64,000 bases of DNA. Source: Trichostrongylus colubriformis. Taxonomy: Eukaryota; Nematoda; Chromadorea; Rhabditida; Trichostrongylidae. The position numbers and the translations under genes are program-made. This document shows positions 22,957 through 33,445 of this stretch, in pieces; position 1 is the stretch's first letter, and every line of letters starts with the position of its first letter. Under the pieces are notes generated by a model that was not told where the DNA came from, ran no database searches, and was given only the letters and a program-made list of their open reading frames with translations. The stretch lies in assembly GCA_963978905.1 (NCBI GenBank), contig OZ022256.1, positions 16,369,731 to 16,433,730 on the forward strand, written 5' to 3'.

Positions 22957-23963
22957 AAACGCCGCATGCTGAGAGGAGCAGTCACAAACCGCGACAGGCC
23001 AGTAGTTGTTCCAGCAGTGATTTTTTTTTGAGTGTTAACATCTATTGCGAGACGAAAGTAAGGTATGAAGCTGAGATTTGTTGGGAAAATGCGCATAGCA
23101 CGCTCACCCATGCTTTCCAATCAGATCATGGGCGCACAAGAATGCGTGCAAACCTGCTCAAAATCTTGGCACCATCAAAATGATGGTGATGTCAAGCGGC
23201 AGACGGAGACTTCAGTCTTGAAGGTAATTTGAAATTCCACTTTCTCAATGAACTGCTCTTTATCATCATGAATATGGGCAACAAGGACAGGAAACTGGCA
23301 CCGTGGCGCTCACCGCAGGAGGTAAGGAATATGAGCTGGAGGCACCGTAGCTGGGTCCTGAAGCCATGAACTACCCCACTCAAAATGTGCTACCCTTCAC
23401 GCAAGTGTTTCAAGACCCACTAATGTGGAGACCCTAACTCGCACGGGTGTGTTCTCTATAGGCAACCGTCGTAGTGTAATAAGAGCGAAATTTCAGAAGT
23501 TGCAGAAAATTTACCACCTGGGGACACAATAATTAACGGGTGTGTTTATGGGATTGTAGAGCATTCGAATGAGGTCCCTTCTGTTCACCGAGGTCGACAA
23601 AACGCAAAAATAAATTGAAAGGAGTTTTTCCTGTAGAAAGTAGCGTCGAAAACGCGCTGAAAGAATCGAATAGTTAGCGTTGGGAAGCAGAAGAATAGTG
23701 CTATTAGGACTTCTGTGCTTTTATCACTTGCTTCTTGATTGCATGATAATGAGTGAGCATTGTCCTGCCATTGCATGCAATGAAGGCACGAATGAAGCTT
23801 CCATTAAATATCAACACAGACAATATACACTGCCCTGCATAATGACACAGCCACCTGCAACTTTTCAGTTTTCGAACGTACCAGCTTCAGCTGCACGATG
23901 TACCTCGCACATCACATAGCACTGGTGAGCTGCGGACAACACGTAAGAAACAGGACTATCTTA

Positions 23964-24122
23964 GGCCGCTTCCATACTTTGCGCACCGACGCCGTCACGC
24001 GCGTGCCTGCGTCACGCGCGTGACGCCGGCACGCGCGTGACGCAGGCACGCGCGTGACGCAGGCACGCGCGTGACGCAGGCACGCGCGTGACGGCGTCGG
24101 TGCGCAAAGTATGGAAGCGGCC
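23964..24122. mobile_element. 159-bp GC-rich MITE with TTA duplication and CACGCGCGTG repeats
   Basis: GGCCGCTTCCATACTTTGCG at the left is the exact inverse of CGCAAAGTATGGAAGCGGCC at the right, with TTA on both sides (23961-23963, 24123-24125). Paralogous sequence at 7986 and 30155 reads CTCAGCGATGTGG without the insert. A 3-bp TTA duplication fits PIF/Harbinger-type mobilisation. The core carries six CACGCGCGTG palindromes, mostly 17 bp apart. Confidence 0.85.
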
Positions 24123-24371
24123 TTAGCGATGTGGTTTAGCAAATATAGGACGTACAGTATTGAGCAAAGATAGGACGTACAGTTTTATTGGCTTCACACT
24201 TATATGGAAGAAACAATCCAGCATGTCATCCATTATCATAGTTATCAGAGTCCTGCGAGTGCTCTGCATTATGATAAGATGCACTGTCCACCCCCAGCTC
24301 GCATCATGATAGTTTACTGAACCGTCCGGGACTCTTTTCGGGATATTCTGTTTATGAATCGCAGAACCTAC

Positions 24372-24482
24372 CGGGAGAAATTCCACATGTCCAGCGAAGC
24401 TGTCGACTTCAGGTAACGTAAATTTTGCCTAATAGACGAATGGGATTTTGAGCAAAAAGATCTTGTATCCAATAAATGTCAT
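24372..24482 (-). pseudogene. relic of the SP signal-peptide exon
   Basis: Reads MTFIGYKIFLLKIPFVY and then a TAG stop; the exon is also 1 nt shorter than the 112-nt functional exons, though a GTAGGT donor and a (weakened) acceptor upstream remain. No pro-region, His, Asp or Ser exon follows before 28 kb. An isolated fragment of the protease duplication. Confidence 0.75.
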
Positions 24483-24772
24483 CGGAAATAATCAGATCAC
24501 CTCGGTATTTCCTGCAATGGCACGCACTCACTGGCCATATCGTTATTCGGTTGAGCGGTTGCATACTTAACCGCTAGTACGACGACGTCATGGTTACGGT
24601 CTACTTGCACACATCACCCGGCTACTGTGCCTGCGAGATTCCACGGAGACCATACTTTTTCCACAGTATGGTCGCCGTTCCTCGGAGGTACCGCTGACAC
24701 TTGCCGTACCAGTCTATGATATATAGGCAGCGTTGCGCTTTCTTTGCGACCTCCGCTCAATAGAGCTTCGAA

Positions 24773-25752
24773 CGCTGATTATAACTGTGAAAACCAAAAT
24801 TGCTAAATGGCATCCTGAAGCGAGTTACGGGGGGGGGGGGTCAAACTTTGCCTGTGACACCTCATTGGCGAGACACTTTGCCATCAGACGGTTTGTCGAA
24901 ATGGCCATTTGCAATGGGACACATACCACTGTACGCGCTTTCAAATTCTGATCTCAAATCTGTATTCAGAGTCTGTCAAACAATTACCTGAATGAAGTTA
25001 TGAAGGTTTTTCTGAAAAAAAGAGTAATACCATTTTATGGTATGTTTGGGAGCCCATAGCGCGCGAGCCATACATACATTTTCACGCAAAACCAGTGTGA
25101 TTTTCGTGTTCAGGGGATCAAATTACCCTATTGGACAAGTTTTTAGCCAAATCGAGAATTTGACCAAATCTCGAAAAAATGTTGGGTTATTGGCAGGCAA
25201 ACCATTTAACAAAGGAGTAGTCGTTGACCCTAGCCCAGCAAATGCTCTTATTTGGCGCTTGTTACGTGCGTTCAGTGTGATGGGCAAGTGTGATAGGTAT
25301 GTTTAGGTTATTGTGCAGCTTACAGGGTTTTTTGTGGAAGGAAATTCAAAAACTCTACTTAACCCCTGGCCACCCCTGATTTTCCGAAGTTGGGCCAAAA
25401 ACTGGATCCGGCTGGAAATTGGCAAAGAGGGGTAATTCGACCCCCTACGCGGGAATATCATACAAGGAAACGTTTAGAAGTGAAAGAAAAGCACTGACAA
25501 TGAAACACAAAATGCAAAAAAAAAGCCGCACCGGCAGGAAGCAAACCCGCAACGTCGCTCCTGCAGAAGCGGGGCACTACCGCTGGGCCACGGAGGCCAT
25601 TACTACTTCCACGCTAGTCATGCTGATGACGAAGCGTCTCGCCATTGAGATGTCACAGGCAAGTCACTGGCAAATTTTGACCCCTTGTAACTCGCTTCAG
25701 AATGCCATTTAGCAATTTTGGTTTCCACAGTTATAATCAGCGTTCGAAGCTC
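24773..25752. mobile_element. 980-bp TIR element, TA-flanked, with tRNA-like B box
   Basis: Ends are GAGCTTCGAACGCTGATTAT and its inverse ATAATCAGCGTTCGAAGCTC, flanked by TA (24771-24772, 25753-25754). TIR similarity extends about 150 bp inward through GCCTGTGACA and GGCGAGACACTTTG. The paralogous block near 28.63 kb lacks it. Near the right end on the minus strand, TGGCCCAGCGGTAGTGCC and GGGTTTGCTTCCTGCC resemble Pol III A and B boxes and are followed by a T run. Internal sequence is related to 46782-48101. A 12-G run interrupts the left arm (24830-24841). Confidence 0.85.
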
Positions 25753-26589
25753 TATCGATCCCCCCGGGTCTCATTTCAAAGTTCCATGGGAAGTAAAATA
25801 CCTTCCTTAGTTAGTCTCATCTTCCTGCCGAAACTCAGGTCACACCGCGCCTTATCATTAGAGGGCCAACGAAAGGATAATAGGCGTGTGCGGTAATTTG
25901 TGTGCGGTAATTTCGGTGTGGGTTGTGCGGTAATTTCTGCGAGATTCATTGGGGACACTCGCACAGCCTGCCCACCCATGCTTCCCAATCATGTCATGGA
26001 CGCACAAGAATGCGTGCAGGCCTTGTCAAATTCTTGGTACTATCAAAATGATGGTGATGTCAAGCGGTAGACAGAGACTTCAGTCTTGAACATAATTTGT
26101 AGTTCCACTTTTTTTAAATAAATCGCTTTTTATCATCATAAATATGGTCAACAAGGACAGAAAACTGGCACCGCGGCACTCACAGCGCGAGGGGAGGGGT
26201 ATGAGCTGGAGGCGTCGATTAGCTGGGCTCTTCAGCGATGAGCGTATCCTCTCCTTGACGCAAACGTTTCAAGACCGACTGATATGACGACCCTAATCAC
26301 ACGGGTGTGTGGTGGGTGTGCAGATGGGTGGTGTGGGGTCATGTTCACCATTAATAGGTACGCCTTGCCAGACGATTGATGATTTACTGTTGACAAGATG
26401 TGTAGAATTAATCGGAAGCTGGTGACTATCACACTCCGTGATATGAAGTTGTAGTCTGATGAGAAGTTAACTTCGGCGTTTTCATCAGGATCTACCGGCC
26501 ACTTAACACTGGCGATCTATCGTGTCGAAATACCCGCAAGTTACTCAAACGCTACCACTGTGTCGCGCTGATAAACGCACAGAAGTCTA

Positions 26590-27135
26590 AATAGCACTAT
26601 TCTTCTTCTCCCCAATGCTAGCTATTTGATTCTTTCACCGCGGTTTCAACGCTACCCTCCACAGAGCAAATTCCTCTTAGTTTTTGCGCTACTCTGAAGC
26701 CCTGTCGACCTCGGAGAAGAGAAGGGACCATATTCGAGAGCTTTACAATCTTATTAGCGCACCACCGTGTCTCCAGAAAAGTATTTTCTGCAACTTTTGG
26801 AACTTCGCCCTTATTACGACGGTTGCCTATAGAGGAGCCTTTTTGCCTCCTGCATATCTTTCTCGAGCGATATGCAATACTAATGATGCTACGGAAGTCT
26901 AAGTGTTGTGCTTCGAGGGATTTTTCTGTTTTTTTTTGATAGTGATGTCAGATAGCATCGCTGTTTCCATTACTGGCCAGGTGAAGATCAACCCAAAGTG
27001 CGAAAGTGTGTTGCGAATAAAAGTCAGGAACATAGCGCATTTCGCAACGGGCTTCTTCGACGCCACACCTTTAGTGCAAACCGTTCGCCCTCGGATGGAA
27101 TTCAATAACTTTTATGCTGAATACGTGCGGAGGTG
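26590..27135 (-). repeat. inverted segment of the duplication unit
   Basis: 26.59-26.87 is the inverse complement of the block at 23.45-23.71 kb (TCTTCTTCTCCCCAATGCTA pairs with the 23.68 kb sequence), and 26.90-27.13 is the inverse of 50.99-51.21 kb. The order indicates a local inversion with both breakpoints inside repeated blocks. Confidence 0.7.
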
Positions 27136-28055
27136 GCATCGTGACAGGTACAGCACACCCCACTCTCATGGTCGGGGATCGAATCTCGCATGAACGCCCG
27201 CCCAGGTCAACCAAGCCTTCCATCCTTCATGGGTCGGTTAATTGACACCAAATTCGTCTGGGAGGATAAAAGCACTGAATTGTTCATCGGCTGGCCACCG
27301 CAAGTCATTGTATAGGCCGCATCACATTCACCAGCCACCACGATTCTGAAAGGAACTAGAATGTGCGGCGCATCCCAGGAAGGGATTAATCAACATCGAA
27401 ATTTTATCCTTTATTTATTATGCCGAATACACAAATGTATATAAGAACAAGCATGCAGCGATGCTGGTGATGAGGCGTGTACCTTTAAAGACAGTGTTTG
27501 GGATAATGTGGGTAAAAGGGAATCCCAAAAGGAGCCATTTAGTGATAAACTTCGGGTCTGAAAGGCCTATGCATGGCGAAATCCCCCGCGGAAGGCGCCC
27601 CCTTGAGCTGTGGCGGAGGCGGCCTCGTCAGGACAAGCCGCCTTGGACAAGGACAGCCCGCCTCCAGGCGACGTGATTAGGGGTTGGTCACGGTGCGGTT
27701 GGTCAAGGAGATCGGCAGGATTGAAAGTATCGCAGCACGCTTTCTCTCTTTCAGCTTGAAGCTCAGCACATGAAATAGATGCTATCGCATTTCCGAACAT
27801 CCCTTCATGTTTACGTCTTGGTAATGCCAATGGAAAAGCTATGCGGACTACCCGCCTCTTGACAGGAAGGTCGTCCGCGCCTAGAACCAACGGTGGGAAG
27901 GCGTCCTATTTCTCGGGTTTGTGGCCATTTCCATCTGTTTTTTCTATACTGTCCTGTTACTAGCCATCTCGGCTTTCATATCCACTACTTCTTTTACTTT
28001 TCGTCCGAATTTTCCCCAAAACTGCCTTTAAGACAGCAAATTTGCGTTGGTGCGT
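27136..28055. other. spacer with a dispersed repeat, no gene
   Basis: The stretch 27571-27690 (CCGCGGAAGGCGCCCCCTTG, CCGCCTTGGACAAGG) is the inverse of sequence at 58.89-59.02 kb. At 27167-27182 on the minus strand ATTCGATCCCCGACC looks like a tRNA B box but no cloverleaf is evident. No coding gene is recognised; the 107-residue minus-strand frame at 27567-27890 lies over the repeat. Confidence 0.45.
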
Positions 28056-28255
28056 GTGGCGTACAGTTTTTTTGGCCGCACTTATACGGAAGAAACAATC
28101 CAGTAGTGTCATCCATTAGTCACAGTAATCAGAGTCCTGGGAGTGCTCCGCATAATGATAAAATGCACTATCCACCCCCAGCCCGCATCAGGATAGCTTA
28201 CTGAACCGTCCAGGACTGTTTACGAGATATTCTGTTCATGAATGGCAAAACCTAC

Positions 28256-28358
28256 CGGGAGAAATTCCACCTGTTCAGCCAAGCTGTCGACTTTCAGGTA
28301 ATGTAGAATGGACGAATGGAATTATAAGCAGAAAGATTTCGTATCCAATTAATGTCAT
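28256..28358 (-). pseudogene. second relic of the SP signal-peptide exon
   Basis: Reads MTLIGYEIFLLIIPFVHS followed by TLPESRQLG and a TGA stop; it is 9 nt shorter than the functional exon and the upstream acceptor AG is mutated to CGG. No other protease exons are attached. Confidence 0.75.
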
Positions 28359-29119
28359 CGGAAATAATCAGATCACCTCGGTATTTCCCGAAATGGCACG
28401 CACTGTTATTGGCCATATCGTTATTCGGTTGAGCGGCTGCATACATAACCGCTAGTACGACGATGTCATGGTTACGGTCTGCTTGCCCACATCATCCGGC
28501 TGCTGTGCCTGCGGAATTCTCTGGAGACCATACTTCTTCTACAGTATGATCGCCGTTCCCCGGAGGTACTGTTGACCCTTGGCGTACCAGCCTAAGGTGT
28601 ATCGACAGCGCTGCGCTTCCCTTGCGACCACCGCTTGATCCCATCTTTCCTCAATCCTGCAGGCAACCCTGTGAACAACAGGAAGTACAATGACAATTTT
28701 ATTTACTACTTCATTCGTCGACTTAGTCTCATCTTCCTGTCGAAACTCATGTCACACCGCGTCTTATCCCTCGAGGGTCAACCAAATGGTTATAGCGGTT
28801 GTGCGGTAATTTCTGCGAGATTCATTGGGGAAACTCGCACAGCCTGCCCACCCATGCTTCCCAATCAGATCATGGACGCACAAGAATGCGTGCAGGCCTT
28901 GTCAAATTCTTGGTACCATCAAAATGATGGTGATGTCAAGGTATACAGGGACTTCAGCCCTGAACATAATTTGTAGTTCCACTTTTTTTTAATGAATCGC
29001 TTTTTATCATCATAAATATGGTCAACAAGGACAGAAAACTGACACCGCGGCGCTCACAGCGCGAGGAGAGGGGTATGAGCTGGAGGCGTCGTATTAGCTG
29101 GGTTCTTAAAGGCACAGTT

Positions 29120-29690
29120 CACGATAATATGATTACCTTGATTCCATCCCCGAGTAGATAGCCGCCTCCACAAGAGCAACATGTGTGCAAACACCGCGGC
29201 GCGAGGGTGAGTGCTAAACGCGTGAAGAACCCGTAAATGAGATGGCGGTCACCGTCTCAAGATTACCCACACCTATCTTACGATTTGCTAGAAGGGAAGC
29301 GGTGGCATATACGTGTATAAGAGGCATGATATCGACTGCGATAAGAGAAGATAAGGAAATTTTCCATAGGAACAGCAATCTTATCGGATGATATTATCAC
29401 GGAAAATTTTGTCGAAATGTTTGCCTCTGGTCTGAAGGCTCGTCGAGGCCAGAGGTCAGAGGCACTTCACCAGTTGGGAGGACGTCAAAATAGCTGTCAA
29501 CCAATTCTAGAAGTCGAAGTCCCCGCAGTTCTTTGCGAGTGGAATCAGATCTCTACCGCAAAGATGGCAATATGTGAAGGAAGACAATGGCGAATATTAT
29601 GGTAAATGATATTGATTTGTAAGAAGGTTACTGACGAATCACTGTATACGACATTTGTCTCATTAATTTTCGGACAACCTAATACTTCGC
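29120..29690. other. private insertion in unit 3b, no gene recognised
   Basis: This stretch interrupts the duplication and is not seen elsewhere in the window. It holds a small hairpin, GCCTCTGGTCTGAAGGCTCG / CGAGGCCAGAGGTC (about 29422-29459), and GATAAGAGAAGATAAGG-like sequence. No TIRs were found. Confidence 0.4.
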
Positions 29691-30799
29691 TGGAAACACA
29701 TTAATTATCTGGGGGTGTGTTAATGGGATTGTAAAGCTTTCGAATTCGGTCCGTACTCTTCTCCTATAATCGACACGGCTTTGGAAAAGCATCAGAACTG
29801 AAAGGAGTCTGTACTCTAGAAGGTAGCGTTGGAACCGCGCTCGAAGAATCAAATAGCTAACAATAAAGAGAAGAAGAATAGTGCTATTAAGACTTCTGTG
29901 CGTTTGTCCTGCTTCTTGATTGCATGATAATGAAATATTACATAGTCCTGCCACTGCATGCAATGAAAGCACGAATAAAGATTCCATTCAATTCTTGACA
30001 TGGACAATATACAATGTTCTGCATAATGATACAGCAACCTGCAACTTTCCAGTTTTCGAACGTACCAGTTTTAGCCGCACCATGTATCTCGTACCATGTC
30101 ACATAGCACTGGTGAGCTGCGAAGGCATAAGACAATCTGAACAGCACAGCCTCAGCGATGTGGTTCAGCAAAGCAAAGTTCAGTCAGTGCTTTATTTACA
30201 ATAGAAGGAACGAGGACATACACATTCGCGATGCTGCTTCTCTCCTTTCCCTCATTGGAGTGCTCAGTGGAAAGAATAACCATCATTGTTTGATTTCCAT
30301 GCAAGAGCTCTTGCGAAGGAGGCCAAGCTATGTCTCTTACAAGATTCTTCAGAGGGTTTCACTTGAACTCCTTCCATTGAAGTAAGAGATTACGAAATAA
30401 AGAAATAGACATTTAAGTATAACTCTCACCACAGAGTCCAAGACTTTCAAAAAACCAACGCAACCGTTTTGTTTTCCGAAATCTTTCACAGAAATTGCTA
30501 TCGGGCTCGAGGTGCACGGTCATCAGATCGCACAGAAAGTGCTCTGGTGCAACGCGAACATTCCACGATAGAAAAAGGCGAAGCATTTTAGGAGACGAGT
30601 CAAGTTTCACCAAGTCTGCTGAGAAATAAAATCTTCGACAAGGCTCAGTGTTTTGAGGAGGATGTTCATTGGGTGCGCAAAAAAACAAGCTAGTATATCT
30701 TAACTGGAAAGGAAGCAGGCATTGTTCATGGCAACAGTACATCGCAGAAACTGAGCTTATTTTGTCAAAAGTCTGCTAGATTCTGAGACGCTAAACGTT

Positions 30800-31798
30800 T
30801 CAGCTTATTGAGTCCTCATGTCTCGTGATTTTTTTCTCGAAATTCTTTCGGCAGTCAGCATTATAGTGGTATTCCGAAACACCGAACTCACCCTCTTGTA
30901 GCGGTCGACCCTGAAACAAAAGAAAATCCATTCTGAAATCCATGAAATAAGGCATCAGAGCTCTAGTGATGTTACCTTACTTTCGGCGCATCCGATGTCT
31001 TAATCGTTCGTATGAGAAGTATAGTGATTGCGAATAGCAAAATTGATGACACCACTATCAATCCTACCGAAAGTAATCGAAAACCTGGAAACGTCATCGT
31101 AAGTTGATCCAACAGAGAAAAGTGAAGATAGAATAGGAGTGATCGAATGCAGTACCCATGAGAATGTATAGGATAGGAGTGATTGAATGCATTACCCATG
31201 ATAATGTTTCTGGTCCCATAGCTCGCGTCAACGGTGGATGACCAACAAAACATCGAGCCACCCAAAACGATGACGATAGTCCCTGAAAGATAGGAAATAG
31301 GTAGTGATGCGGATTTCTGAGATTCATATAACAGATAGGAGACTGAGTTTCGTGCTATTGGGATGTGCGTGCCATCGAAGATGAAAGAGTAATTGAATGT
31401 CTGAAGATGAAGCTCGTTTTCGGTTCTAGTGCTAGCTGTATGTTTTCGCTCAACTGGCAGGTTCGATTCCTCCTGTACCAATCTAGTTTACGTCCAATGT
31501 CGCAAATGATGAAACAAACACACTGCACGCTATAATGCGTGACACCTCCCAGTAAATGGCCGGACAGGATCCTTTCACTGTCGATGCTGGTGCTGGGCCA
31601 GATTAGCTTAGGGAAAGCGATCCCACAGTTTTATTCATTTCTTCGGTATCCTTTTGAAGCTACACGTGGTCTCATATTTTATCTTATAGCATAAACTCAC
31701 TTGAATACAAAAATGAAAAATGATCCGTACGTCGACTGTGGAATGAATACGGTGAGTACGGTAGCGAGTGTGAGTACAGCTCTGGAATAGCGACGCAT
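30800..31798 (-). CDS. possible 3-exon gene: 236-aa signal-peptide and membrane protein
   Basis: Proposed exons: 31798-31701, 31482-30981 and 30910-30800. Exon 1 encodes MRRYSRAVLTLATVLTVFIP, a strong signal peptide or signal anchor, ending AA|GTGAGT in phase 2. Exon 2 stays open for 168 codons after a weak ACTAG acceptor, contains NYS (possible N-glycan) and a clear transmembrane helix LLSVGLIVVSSILLFAITIL followed by basic RTIK, ending AAA|GTAAGG. Exon 3 follows TTTTGTTTCAG, an excellent nematode acceptor, and runs GRPLQEGEFGVSEYHYN to a stop formed inside the adjacent repeat. Phases agree and the sum is 236 residues. Exon 2 may hide a further in-frame intron (G|GTAATG to TTTCCAG). I do not recognise the family. 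The weak first acceptor is the main doubt. Confidence 0.45.
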
Positions 31799-31840
31799 TA
31801 GTTGGCGTTAACACCATCGTAGTGAGTCCAGGGGATACCG

Positions 31841-31925
31841 TACGGCGATAAATGTGTAATCACGGACATAAGATCTTTAAATCTGGCGATAAATGTGTAA
31901 TCACGGACATAGGATCTTTGAATCT
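31841..31925 (+). repeat. two tandem copies of a 41-bp unit
   Basis: GGCGATAAATGTGTAATCAC begins at 31843 and again at 31884, each followed by GGACATA and GATCTTT. It lies just upstream of the proposed membrane-protein start. Confidence 0.85.
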
Positions 31926-31929
31926 GGTT

Positions 31930-33040
31930 AGGTTTGTCAATAGAGCTCCGATGGCTTTGATAGAGGTTTTTCACCCAGAATTTCCGGGTGGCGCGCAAGT
32001 ATTCCGATCAGTGTTCCAGGGGGACAGGTACCACTGTTGTGTGGAAGGTAATTCACCACAGATACGACGAAATAACACTCTCATGAGACTCTAAATTTTT
32101 TGAACATTCTCAATTCGTCAAGTGCGGAAAATAGCTGCTTGTGTATAATATACCGACCAGTGGAAATGGAGACAGTTTGACATGGTCATCAGATCATCTT
32201 GGGCTAGCCCTCATCTAGCATTCTTGGGCAGGGGCCAACATAAGCAGAATAAGGGTTTTATATCCTTCTAGTAGCTTTGACGACACATAAAAAGTCAAGT
32301 ATTCATCCCGCACCCCCCGCAACCCCTGAGAACGCCAAGCCTTATCATTTCATTTTTTCAGGGTCGATGAAAGTAATCACATGTTGTGAACTCACACTTA
32401 AGTGTCCAGCAGGAGTCTTATCTCCACTCCCGTACAGTAGTCGCCTTGGAGAAATAAGAAGAAATATCTGAGCCTTTATGCTTCTCTAGAGGAACCCCAC
32501 TGTGCAGGGATATCTGGCAAATGAAATCACGATGCACGTATTAAAGCTTCGTGGGATTTCAATTTCAGTTTGGGGAATAAATCAAGATACAGGTCAGCGA
32601 GCACTCTTCTAGCAAGCTCTACGTTTCGACATTCTGCATCAAACACCTGATGGGATTTCAGCTTCCGCCCCTGCTCTATTCGTGGCCGTACTGTTCACTT
32701 ATACTACAGCAGCGATTAGTTTTCCTACAGAGATCGAAAATCAGATGAAGGATTAGATTATGTCGCATGTGTTCTCATTATGTCAATTCACTCGCCTCTG
32801 ATATTCATGAGATGGAAACTACGTGGCTATACACCTCAATTGCGCGATGGTTTTTCACGTAAATATGTTTGACCTTTCATCGAAGAGCTGTTCTTCCACC
32901 TGGTACAGGTTTTCCGAGTGCATGACTCAGCTGAACGCCGTGTTATTACATGAAGCACCACAGACAATTCGAAAGGTACTATTTACCCAAAGCTACCCCA
33001 CCATTTCTCATAGAATTCGAAAAAGGAAAAGCGATCCGTA
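31930..33040. other. no gene recognised
   Basis: Unique-looking spacer before the SP-3 unit. Frames at 32277-32471 and 32823-33041 show no domain. The duplication unit starts near 33050 (TCTATTAAGCATGTTCATAG). Confidence 0.4.
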
Positions 33041-33445
33041 AGCAGATCCAATCTATTAAGCATGTTCATAGCGGTGAAAACAGCGTTTTGCGGACTCGCG
33101 GAATCTTCGAGAAGTGATAAGATACGTGTCGATTGAAGAAGTGGGGAAGTTTCATTTTTGTGTAAATGCGGGATCTGCTTTCTGCCAATTGTGAAATTGT
33201 GGAATGGTCATTCTTCTAATATGAGAAGGAGGAGCTTCGGAGTCGATTCGCTTTGAATCCTTTTTCAATCCGCATTTCCGCACTGCCACAAAACATATAT
33301 TCTGCCATCTCCCAATCGGTACGTATTATCCATCCGCAATACTGCAAAAACACATCTACTACCGTGAACGAGTGATTCGATCTCGGAAGATAATTGGAAC
33401 ACATTTATTGGAAAATGCTGAAATCGAGGTGGCCATGCACAGAAA

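Larger units (their letters stand above)
12800..24330. repeat. segmental duplication unit 2 (contains SP-2)
   Basis: Colinear with 33.0-52.1 kb: C-terminal, Ser, Asp and His exons, satellite monomer, mariner relic, N-terminal exons, upstream block, and the block starting GTAGTGTAATAAGAGCGAAA at 23.47. Differences between the two are mainly private insertions. The junction at about 24.33 kb jumps from the 8.2-kb-type block into a new signal-peptide exon relic. Confidence 0.8.
24170..26590. repeat. partial duplication unit 3a
   Basis: Contains a signal-peptide exon relic, the upstream block (AGTCTCATCTTCCTGCCG at 25.82), and the GACGCACAAGAATGCGTGCA block at 26.0, colinear with 28.06-29.12 and 49.6-50.9 kb. 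No intact gene. Confidence 0.7.
28060..30850. repeat. partial duplication unit 3b
   Basis: 28.06-29.12 repeats 24.17-26.24 kb; 29.70-30.17 repeats 7.53-8.00, 23.51-23.95 and 51.34-51.75; 30.19-30.85 repeats 8.38-9.17 and 52.09-52.34. Together with unit 3a it looks like a duplicated and truncated copy of the SP upstream region. Confidence 0.75.

Noticed and set aside
25530..25605. Functional tRNA gene in the 24773-25752 element
   Set aside because: Boxes resemble Pol III promoter elements but the acceptor stem does not pair and the anticodon stem-loop is irregular.
27567..27890. 107-codon minus-strand frame as a gene
   Set aside because: It covers a dispersed repeat also present at 58.9-59.0 kb and has no motif.
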